Below are positions 1 to 9,408 of a stretch of 64,000 bases of DNA, piece by piece. This stretch comes from Ligustrum vulgare (lineage: Eukaryota; Streptophyta; Magnoliopsida; Lamiales; Oleaceae), in contig OY743190.1 of assembly GCA_963555705.1 (NCBI GenBank), forward strand, positions 16,685,491 through 16,749,490, written 5' to 3'. Every line of letters begins with the position of its first letter. Within the stretch, counting starts at the first letter, position 1. The notes beneath the pieces were generated by a model. That model saw nothing but the letters and a program-made list of their open reading frames with translations. It did not search any database and had not been told where the DNA came from. The translations under genes were made by a program, and so were the position numbers.

Positions 1-410
1 TATGTTCGTGGAATTCTGGTCGTTCGGGGATGCTTTTGAATATATAAACTAGGGCCGTCTGCAGTCCAGCTGCTCGTAAGGGATGTAGTTCATTTATTTG
101 AATTCTTATGGCTCGTTCGATTTAGTTTTCAAATTTGAACTCACTAATATTGTATGTTTGATGTAGATTGCAAGAGTCAATAGGAGTCGGAGCATGAGTC
201 GAAGCAGAATCTACAGTTTCACGAATAGTGGTAAAGGTAACAACAGGTTGGAGCAGTTAATGAACTTTTATGATTCAGAGTAAAAGTAGTTCGTAAAATT
301 TAATGATCTGGTATTGCGATAAATTAATTAATCTATAGTTCATTTTTATTTTCTTTAAAATATTATCTTAGATTTGGTTGACAATGATTGTATGTATTGA
401 TTGCAGATGC
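1..410 (+). repeat. Monomer A (X type) of the higher-order repeat, reference copy
   Basis: The head is tatgttcgtggaattctgg. It is followed by a TATA-like gaatatataaac at about 49, a donor-like ctcgtaag at 74-80, the shared block ttcgatttag, an acceptor-like gatgtag ending at 166, an RS-codon tract (186-215) and a T-rich tail ending gattgcag. It is closest to monomer C. The 12-bp indel that separates 2355- from 2343-bp units lies in its gagtcggagcatgagtcg tract near 190-205. Confidence 0.9.
167..283 (+). pseudogene. RS-dipeptide open segment in monomer A (possible relic exon)
   Basis: After the acceptor-like tgatgtag the sequence is open for 38 codons to a TAA at 281-283. It begins with arginine-serine repeats (VNRSRSMSRSR) and ends LEQLMNFYDSE. 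Monomer C has the same 38-codon segment (1130-1246) with no indel. Between the two I count about five replacement and four silent differences. In E the frame is broken by a one-base loss, and in B/D the RS tract has expanded and filled with stops. This fits a decayed RS-domain exon. It has no start codon, and low-complexity gagtcg repeats could give RS by chance. Confidence 0.3.
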
Positions 411-975
411 CGAGCTCGTAAAATACCGGTCTTTCGGGATATTTTTGCTGTGGACACTTGAACCGTCAACAACCTAGCTTCCTATAAGGGAAGTACTTCG
501 TTTAGTTAAATGTTTATGACCAGTTCGATTTAGTTTTAAGTTTAGAATTTTATTACTATTGTATGTTTGATGTAGATTACCTGAGTTAATAGGAGTTAGA
601 GTAGGAGTTGAAGTGAGTGATAACTTTTAATAGAGTAGGGTTAGTGCTAGTAGCAGGCAAGTCACGGTAGTAGTTAGAGCCGAAGTTGGAGTTGAAGAGA
701 GTAATAATTTTTTTAAGAGTAGGTGTAGGTGTAGGTCTAGGAGTAGGTAAGTTATAGTCGAAGTAAGAGTCGAAGTAGGCGGCACTAAGTTTCACGAATG
801 GGGTAAGGGTAACAACAATAGGTAGGAGCAGCTCCTAAAATTTCATAAGTAGAAGTAAGAATAGTGTATGAAATTTCATGTTTTTGTGTTGCTATATATT
901 TATTATTATTGTACAGTTTACCACAGTTTTCTTTAAAATATTTACAAAGATTTGTTTGGGAATGATTGCAGAAGC
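411..975 (+). repeat. Monomer B (Y type, long) of the higher-order repeat, reference copy
   Basis: The head cgagctcgtaaaataccgg aligns with the X head but is clearly diverged. B carries a tract of about 200 bp of gagt/gaag/gtagg microrepeats (about 584-785) that X monomers lack, which explains its extra length. A 12-bp indel occurs in this tract in units 10, 16 and 17. Its 3' part includes the perfect palindrome atgaaatttcat (868-879) and a T-rich tail ending gattgcag. It is closest to monomer D. Confidence 0.9.
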
Positions 976-1373
976 TATGTTCGTTGAATTCTGGTCGTTA
1001 GGGGATAATATATAAACCAGGGCCGTCTGCAATCCAGCTCCATGTAAGTAGTTCATTTATTTAAATTCTTATGGTTCGTTCGATTTAGTTTTCAAATTTG
1101 AACTCATTAATATTGTATGTTTGATGTAGATTGCAAGAGTTAATTGGAGTCGGAGCATGAGTCGAAGTAGGGTCTACAGTTTCACGAATAGGGGTAAGAG
1201 TAACAATAGGTTTGAGCAGTTAATGAACTTTTATGATTCAGAGTAAAAGATGTTTATAAAATTTAATGATTTGGTATTGCGATAAATCAATTAATCTATA
1301 GTTTATTTTTGTTTTCTTTAATATATTTTTTAAGATTTGGTTGACAATGATTGTTTGTATTGATTGCAGAAGC
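976..1373 (+). repeat. Monomer C (X type) of the higher-order repeat, reference copy
   Basis: The head is tatgttcgttgaattctgg. It is near-colinear with A but has a short deletion around the GGGATAATATATAAACC segment and lost bases around ccatgtaagtag, which reads as a good donor-like site. The RS-codon tract at 1130-1246 has exactly the length of the matching segment of A (167-283). The right end of the whole array breaks inside a C monomer. Confidence 0.9.
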
Positions 1374-1931
1374 CGAGCTCGTAAAATACTGGTCTTTTGG
1401 GATGCTTTTGACTCTGGACACTTGGACCGTCGACAACCTAGCTGCCTATAAGGGACGTACTTCGTTTGGTTAAATGTTTATTTCGAGTTCGATTTAGTTT
1501 TAAGTTTAGAATTTTATTATTACTGTATGTTTGATGTTTGAGTTGATAGGAGTTAGAGTAGGAGTTGAAGTGAGTGATAGCTTTTAATAGAGTAGGTTTA
1601 GTACTCGGAGTAGGCAAGTCACGTTGGAAGCTAGAGTCGAAGTCGGAGTTGAAGAGAGTAATAATTTTTTTAAGAGTAAGGGTAGGTCTAGGAGTAGGTG
1701 AGTCATGGTAGGAGTAAGAGGCGAAGTAGGCACTAAAATTTCACGATTAGGTTAATGGTAACAATAGGTAGGAGCAGCTCCGAAAATTTCATGAGTAGAT
1801 GTAGGGGTCGTGTATGAAATTTCATGTTTTTGTATTGCTATATATTTATTATTCTATAATTTACTACAGTTTTCTTTAAAATATTTGTCAAGATTTGCTT
1901 GGGAATGATTGTTGTTAATGATTGCAGAAGC
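1374..1931 (+). repeat. Monomer D (Y type, long) of the higher-order repeat, reference copy
   Basis: The head is cgagctcgtaaaatactgg. It has the same layout as B: the lengthened gagt/gaag tract, the palindrome atgaaatttcat (1814-1825) and a T-rich tail. It differs from B by many substitutions and small indels, so B and D are old paralogous monomers kept distinct while whole units were homogenised. The variant aggtttagtac (against agggttagtac) in D marks units 1, 14, 20 and 21. Confidence 0.9.
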
Positions 1932-2091
1932 TATGTTCGTGGAATTCTGCTCTTTTGGGGATGCTTATGATTATATTCGCTTGGAACTTCCGCAATCCAG
2001 CTGCTCGGAGGGGAAGTTGTTTGTTTATTTAAATTCTTATGGCTTGTTCGATTTAGTTTCAATTTTTAATTCATTATTATTTTATGTTTGA
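1909..2091 (+). pseudogene. Conserved 60-codon open frame in monomer E, possible decayed RRM-like coding fragment
   Basis: Every full unit has an open frame spanning the D/E junction. After an acceptor-like gattgcag it reads EAMFVEFCSFGDAYDYIRL. FVEF followed by DA.D.IR recalls the RNP1 strand and next helix of RRM domains in SR splicing factors, but the invariant K/R-G of RNP1 is missing and the match is only about 15 residues. The same frame is interrupted in the sister monomers A (stop after EYIN) and C. Two forms exist: LELPQSSCSEG in units 1, 14, 20 and 21, and LDLPQSSRSEG in the others. Conservation across units is explained by array homogenisation and does not show that it is translated. 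A functional small protein is unlikely. Confidence 0.3.
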
Positions 2092-2355
2092 TATAGATTG
2101 CAAGAGTTAATAGGAGTAGGAGTCGAAGTAGGGACTACGGTTCACGAATTAGGGTAAGAGTTACAATAGATAGAAGCAGTTAATGGAATTTTATGATTCG
2201 AATTAAGAGTACTCTGCGAAATTTAATGATTTGGTAGTGCGATAAATTTTTTGTGTCGCTGTGTATTTATTATCATTGTATAATTTACTACTGTTTTCTT
2301 TAAAATATTTACAAATAGTTGTTTGAGAATAATTATTTTTATTGATTGCCGAAGC
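1932..2355 (+). repeat. Monomer E (X head fused to Y tail), reference copy
   Basis: The first 310 bases or so follow the A/C pattern: tatgttcgtggaattctg head, RS tract, then the block aatttaatgatttgg...gcgataaatt. From about 2250 the sequence switches to the tail seen in B and D (tttttgtg.cgct.t.tatttatta, then tttctttaaaatattta). The join is near 2247-2252. E is therefore best explained as an X-Y dimer that lost about 550 bp from its middle. It is followed directly by the next unit's A. Confidence 0.85.
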
Positions 2356-4710
2356 TATGTTCGTGGAATTCTGGTCGTTCGGGGATGCTTTTGAATATAT
2401 AAACTAGGGCCGTCTGCAGTCCAGTTGCTCGTAAGGGATGTAGTTCATTTATTTGAATTCTTATGGCTCGTTCGATTTAGTTTTCAAATTTGAACTCACT
2501 AATATTGTATGTTTGATGTAGATTGCAAGAGTCAATAGGAGTCGGAGCATGAGTCGAAGCAGGATCTACAGTTTCACGAATAGTGGTAAAGGTAACAACA
2601 GGTTGGAGCAGTTAATGAACTTTTATGATTCAGAGTAAAAGTAGTTCGTAAAATTTAATGATCTGGTATTGCGATAAATTAATTAATCTATAGTTCATTT
2701 TTATTTTCTTTAAAATATTTTCTTAGATTTGGTTGACAATGATTGTATGTATTGATTGCAGATGCCGAGCTCGTAAAATACCGATCTTTCGGGATATTTT
2801 TGCTGTGGACACTTGAACCGTCAACAACCTAGCTTCCTATAAGGGAAGTACTTCGTTTAGTTAAATGTTTATGACCAGTTCGATTTAGTTTTAAGTTTAG
2901 AATTTTATTACTATTGTATGTTTGATGTAGATTACCTGAGTTAATAGGAGTTAGAGTAGGAGTTGAAGTGAGTGATAACTTTTAATAGAGTAGGGTTAGT
3001 GCTAGTAGCAGGCAAGTCACGGTAGTAGTTAGAGCCGAAGTTGGAGTTGAAGAGAGTAATAATTTTTTTAAGAGTAGGTGTAGGTGTAGGTCTAGGAGTA
3101 GGTAAGTTATAGTCGAAGTAAGAGTCGAAGTAGGCGGCACTAAGTTTCACGAATGGGGTAAGGGTAACAACAATAGGTAGGAGCAGCTCCTAAAATTTCA
3201 TAAGTAGAAGTAAGAATAGTGTATGAAATTTCATGTTTTTGTGTTGCTATATATTTATTATTATTGTACAGTTTACCACAGTTTTCTTTAAAATATTTAC
3301 AAAGATTTGTTTGGGAATGATTGCAGAAGCTATGTTCGTTGAATTCTGGTCGTTAGGGGATAATATATAAACCAGGGCCGTCTGCAATCCAGCTCCATGT
3401 AAGTAGTTCATTTATTTAAATTCTTATGGTTCGTTCGATTTAGTTTTCAAATTTGAACTCATTAATATTGTATGTTTGATGTAGATTGCAAGAGTTAATT
3501 GGAGTCGGAGCATGAGTCGAAGTAGGGTCTACAGTTTCACGAATAGGGGTAAGAGTAACAATAGGTTTGAGCAGTTAATGAACTTTTATGATTCAGAGTA
3601 AAAGATGTTTATAAAATTTAATGATTTGGTATTGCGATAAATCAATTAATCTATAGTTTATTTTTGTTTTCTTTAATATATTTTTTAAGATTTGGTTGAC
3701 AATGATTGTTTGTATTGATTGCAGAAGCCGAGCTCGTAAAATACTGGTCTTTTGGGATGCTTTTGACTCTGGACACTTGGACCGTCGACAACCTAGCTGC
3801 CTATAAGGGACGTACTTCGTTTGGTTAAATGTTTATTTCGAGTTCGATTTAGTTTTAAGTTTAGAATTTTATTATTACTGTATGTTTGATGTTTGAGTTG
3901 ATAGGAGTTAGAGTAGGAGTTGAAGTGAGTGATAGCTTTTAATAGAGTAGGGTTAGTACTCGGAGTAGGCAAGTCACGTTGGAAGCTAGAGTCGAAGTCG
4001 GAGTTGAAGAGAGTAATAATTTTTTTAAGAGTAAGGGTAGGTCTAGGAGTAGGTGAGTCATGGTAGGAGTAAGAGGCGAAGTAGGCACTAAAATTTCACG
4101 ATTAGGTTAATGGTAACAATAGGTAGGAGCAGCTCCGAAAATTTCATGAGTAGATGTAGGGGTCGTGTATGAAATTTCATGTTTTTGTATTGCTATATAT
4201 TTATTATTCTATAATTTACTACAGTTTTCTTTAAAATATTTGTCAAGATTTGCTTGGGAATGATTGTTGTTAATGATTGCAGAAGCTATGTTCGTGGAAT
4301 TCTGCTCTTTTGGGGATGCTTATGATTATATTCGCTTGGACCTTCCGCAATCCAGCCGCTCGGAGGGGAAGTTGTTTGTTTATTTAAATTCTTATGGCTT
4401 GTTCGATTTAGTTTCAATTTTTAATTCATTATTATTTTATGTTTGATATAGATTGCAAGAGTTAATAGGAGTAGGAGTCGAAGTAGGGACTACGGTTCAC
4501 GAATTAGGGTAAGAGTTACAATAGATAGAAGCAGTTAATGGAATTTTATGATTCGAATTAAGAGTACTCTGCGAAATTTAATGATTTGGTAGTGCGATAA
4601 ATTTTTTGTGTCGCTGTGTATTTATTATCATTGTATAATTTACTACTGTTTTCTTTAAAATATTTACAAATAGTTGTTTGAGAATAATTATTTTTATTGA
4701 TTGCCGAAGC
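2356..4710 (+). repeat. Unit 2, 2355 bp
   Basis: Full-length unit. It is marked by cagttgctcg in A and ataccgatc in B, both shared only with unit 22. B carries gtgataac and E is the LDL/SSRS form. Confidence 0.95.
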
Positions 4711-7065
4711 TATGTTCGTGGAATTCTGGTCGTTCGGGGATGCTTTTGAATATATAAACTAGGGCCGTCTGCAGTCCAGCTGCTCGTAAGGGATGTAGTT
4801 CATTTATTTGAATTCTTATGGCTCGTTCGATTTAGTTTTCAAATTTGAACTCACTAATATTGTATGTTTGATGTAGATTGCAAGAGTCAATAGGAGTCGG
4901 AGCATGAGTCGAAGCAGTATCTACAGTTTCACGAATAGTGGTAAAGGTAACAACAGGTTGGAGCAGTTAATGAACTTTTATGATTCAGAGTAAAAGTAGT
5001 TCGTAAAATTTAATGATCTGGTATTGCGATAAATTAATTAATCTATAGTTCATTTTTATTTTCTTTAAAATATTTTCTTAGATTTGGTTGACAATGATTG
5101 TATGTATTGATTGCAGATGCCGAGCTCGTAAAATACCGGTCTTTCGGGATATTTTTGCTGTGGACACTTGAACCGTCAACAACCTAGCTTCCTATAAGGG
5201 AAGTACTTCGTTTAGTTAAATGTTTATGACCAGTTCGATTTAGTTTTAAGTTTAGAATTTTATTACTATTGTATGTTTGATGTAGATTACCTGAGTTAAT
5301 AGGAGTTAGAGTAGGAGTTGAAGTGAGTGGTAACTTTTAATAGAGTAGGGTTAGTGCTAGTAGCAGGCAAGTCACGGTAGTAGTTAGAGCCGAAGTTGGA
5401 GTTGAAGAGAGTAATAATTTTTTTAAGAGTAGGTGTAGGTGTAGGTCTAGGAGTAGGTAAGTTATAGTCGAAGTAAGAGTCGAAGTAGGCGGCACTAAGT
5501 TTCACGAATGGGGTAAGGGTAACAACAATAGGTAGGAGCAGCTCCTAAAATTTCATAAGTAGAAGTAAGAATAGTGTATGAAATTTCATGTTTTTGTGTT
5601 GCTATATATTTATTATTATTGTACAGTTTACCACAGTTTTCTTTAAAATATTTACAAAGATTTGTTTGGGAATGATTGCAGAAGCTATGTTCGTTGAATT
5701 CTGGTCGTTAGGGGATAATATATAAACCAGGGCCGTCTGCAATCCAGCTCCATGTAAGTAGTTCATTTATTTAAATTCTTATGGTTCGTTCGATTTAGTT
5801 TTCAAATTTGAACTCATTAATATTGTATGTTTGATGTAGATTGCAAGAGTTAATTGGAGTCGGAGCATGAGTCGAAGTAGGGTCTACAGTTTCACGAATA
5901 GGGGTAAGAGTAACAATAGGTTTGAGCAGTTAATGAACTTTTATGATTCAGAGTAAAAGATGTTTATAAAATTTAATGATTTGGTATTGCGATAAATCAA
6001 TTAATCTATAGTTTATTTTTGTTTTCTTTAATATATTTTTTAAGATTTGGTTGACAATGATTGTTTGTATTGATTGCAGAAGCCGAGCTCGTAAAATACT
6101 GGTCTTTTGGGATGCTTTTGACTCTGGACACTTGGACCGTCGACAACCTAGCTGCCTATAAGGGACGTACTTCGTTTGGTTAAATGTTTATTTCGAGTTC
6201 GATTTAGTTTTAAGTTTAGAATTTTATTATTACTGTATGTTTGATGTTTGAGTTGATAGGAGTTAGAGTAGGAGTTGAAGTGAGTGATAGCTTTTAATAG
6301 AGTAGGGTTAGTACTCGGAGTAGGCAAGTCACGTTGGAAGCTAGAGTCGAAGTCGGAGTTGAAGAGAGTAATAATTTTTTTAAGAGTAAGGGTAGGTCTA
6401 GGAGTAGGTGAGTCATGGTAGGAGTAAGAGGCGAAGTAGGCACTAAAATTTCACGATTAGGTTAATGGTAACAATAGGTAGGAGCAGCTCCGAAAATTTC
6501 ATGAGTAGATGTAGGGGTCGTGTATGAAATTTCATGTTTTTGTATTGCTATATATTTATTATTCTATAATTTACTACAGTTTTCTTTAAAATATTTGTCA
6601 AGATTTGCTTGGGAATGATTGTTGTTAATGATTGCAGAAGCTATGTTCGTGGAATTCTGCTCTTTTGGGGATGCTTATGATTATATTCGCTTGGACCTTC
6701 CGCAATCCAGCCGCTCGGAGGGGAAGTTGTTTGTTTATTTAAATTCTTATGGCTTGTTCGATTTAGTTTCAATTTTTAATTCATTATTATTTTATGTTTG
6801 ATATAGATTGCAAGAGTTAATAGGAGTAGGAGTCGAAGTAGGGACTACGGTTCACGAATTAGGGTAAGAGTTACAATAGATAGAAGCAGTTAATGGAATT
6901 TTATGATTCGAATTAAGAGTACTCTGCGAAATTTAATGATTTGGTAGTGCGATAAATTTTTTGTGTCGCTGTGTATTTATTATCATTGTATAATTTACTA
7001 CTGTTTTCTTTAAAATATTTACAAATAGTTGTTTGAGAATAATTATTTTTATTGATTGCCGAAGC
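4711..7065 (+). repeat. Unit 3, 2355 bp
   Basis: Full-length unit with the variant gcagtatctac in A, matching unit 23. B carries gtggtaac, the form seen in most units. Confidence 0.95.
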
Positions 7066-9408
7066 TATGTTCGTGGAATTCTGGTCGTTCGGGGATGCTT
7101 TTGAATATATAAACTAGGGCCGTCTGCAGTCCAGCTGCTCGTAAGGGATGTAGTTCATTTATTTGAATTCTTATGGCTCGTTCGATTTAGTTTTCAAATT
7201 TGAACTCACTAATATTGTATGTTTGATGTAGATTGCAAGAGTCAATAGGAGTCGAAGCAGGATCTACAGTTTCACGAATAGTGGTAAAGGTAACAACAGG
7301 TTGGAGCAGTTAATGAACTTTTATGATTCAGAGTAAAAGTAGTTCGTAAAATTTAATGATCTGGTATTGCGATAAATTAATTAATCTATAGTTCATTTTT
7401 ATTTTCTTTAAAATATTTTCTTAGATTTGGTTGACAATGATTGTATGTATTGATTGCAGATGCCGAGCTCGTAAAATACCGGTCTTTCGGGATATTTTTG
7501 CTGTGGACACTTGAACCGTCAACAACCTAGCTTCCTATAAGGGAAGTACTTCGTTTAGTTAAATGTTTATGACCAGTTCGATTTAGTTTTAAGTTTAGAA
7601 TTTTATTACTATTGTATGTTTGATGTAGATTACCTGAGTTAATAGGAGTTAGAGTAGGAGTTGAAGTGAGTGGTAACTTTTAATAGAGTAGGGTTAGTGC
7701 TAGTAGCAGGCAAGTCACGGTAGTAGTTAGAGCCGAAGTTGGAGTTGAAGAGAGTAATAATTTTTTTAAGAGTAGGTGTAGGTGTAGGTCTAGGAGTAGG
7801 TAAGTTATAGTCGAAGTAAGAGTCGAAGTAGGCGGCACTAAGTTTCACGAATGGGGTAAGGGTAACAACAATAGGTAGGAGCAGCTCCTAAAATTTCATA
7901 AGTAGAAGTAAGAATAGTGTATGAAATTTCATGTTTTTGTGTTGCTATATATTTATTATTATTGTACAGTTTACCACAGTTTTCTTTAAAATATTTACAA
8001 AGATTTGTTTGGGAATGATTGCAGAAGCTATGTTCGTTGAATTCTGGTCGTTAGGGGATAATATATAAACCAGGGCCGTCTGCAATCCAGCTCCATGTAA
8101 GTAGTTCATTTATTTAAATTCTTATGGTTCGTTCGATTTAGTTTTCAAATTTGAACTCATTAATATTGTATGTTTGATGTAGATTGCAAGAGTTAATTGG
8201 AGTCGGAGCATGAGTCGAAGTAGGGTCTACAGTTTCACGAATAGGGGTAAGAGTAACAATAGGTTTGAGCAGTTAATGAACTTTTATGATTCAGAGTAAA
8301 AGATGTTTATAAAATTTAATGATTTGGTATTGCGATAAATCAATTAATCTATAGTTTATTTTTGTTTTCTTTAATATATTTTTTAAGATTTGGTTGACAA
8401 TGATTGTTTGTATTGATTGCAGAAGCCGAGCTCGTAAAATACTGGTCTTTTGGGATGCTTTTGACTCTGGACACTTGGACCGTCGACAACCTAGCTGCCT
8501 ATAAGGGACGTACTTCGTTTGGTTAAATGTTTATTTCGAGTTCGATTTAGTTTTAAGTTTAGAATTTTATTATTACTGTATGTTTGATGTTTGAGTTGAT
8601 AGGAGTTAGAGTAGGAGTTGAAGTGAGTGATAGCTTTTAATAGAGTAGGGTTAGTACTCGGAGTAGGCAAGTCACGTTGGAAGCTAGAGTCGAAGTCGGA
8701 GTTGAAGAGAGTAATAATTTTTTTAAGAGTAAGGGTAGGTCTAGGAGTAGGTGAGTCATGGTAGGAGTAAGAGGCGAAGTAGGCACTAAAATTTCACGAT
8801 TAGGTTAATGGTAACAATAGGTAGGAGCAGCTCCGAAAATTTCATGAGTAGATGTAGGGGTCGTGTATGAAATTTCATGTTTTTGTATTGCTATATATTT
8901 ATTATTCTATAATTTACTACAGTTTTCTTTAAAATATTTGTCAAGATTTGCTTGGGAATGATTGTTGTTAATGATTGCAGAAGCTATGTTCGTGGAATTC
9001 TGCTCTTTTGGGGATGCTTATGATTATATTCGCTTGGACCTTCCGCAATCCAGCCGCTCGGAGGGGAAGTTGTTTGTTTATTTAAATTCTTATGGCTTGT
9101 TCGATTTAGTTTCAATTTTTAATTCATTATTATTTTATGTTTGATATAGATTGCAAGAGTTAATAGGAGTAGGAGTCGAAGTAGGGACTACGGTTCACGA
9201 ATTAGGGTAAGAGTTACAATAGATAGAAGCAGTTAATGGAATTTTATGATTCGAATTAAGAGTACTCTGCGAAATTTAATGATTTGGTAGTGCGATAAAT
9301 TTTTTGTGTCGCTGTGTATTTATTATCATTGTATAATTTACTACTGTTTTCTTTAAAATATTTACAAATAGTTGTTTGAGAATAATTATTTTTATTGATT
9401 GCCGAAGC
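7066..9408 (+). repeat. Unit 4, 2343 bp (12-bp deletion in A)
   Basis: Lacks the 12 bases ggagcatgagtc in the A RS tract (gagtcgaagcagg is left). Counterpart of unit 24. Confidence 0.95.

Noticed and set aside
47..60. gaatatataaac as a promoter in each A monomer
   Set aside because: TATA-like strings are expected in AT-rich DNA, and no downstream open frame or start signal goes with it.
640..660. Interstitial telomere-like tagggttag in B and D
   Set aside because: It is a single occurrence inside the gagt/gtagg tract with no tandem tttaggg repeats, so it is a chance match.
586..795. 69-codon (or 65-codon) minus-strand open frame rich in PT repeats in every B monomer
   Set aside because: It is the complement of the gagt/gtagg purine tract, low in complexity, and D does not keep it. 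The 12-bp indel preserves the frame only because it is a multiple of three.
1909..2091. 60-codon plus-strand open frame, repeated in every full unit, as a real gene family
   Set aside because: Its persistence follows from near-identity of the units. Sister monomers have stops in the same frame, and it starts in intron-like DNA. I kept it only as a possible relic coding fragment.
1..2355. Tandemly arrayed transposable element or LTR
   Set aside because: No terminal inverted repeats, LTR ends with tg..ca and target duplications, or transposon proteins were found in the unit.
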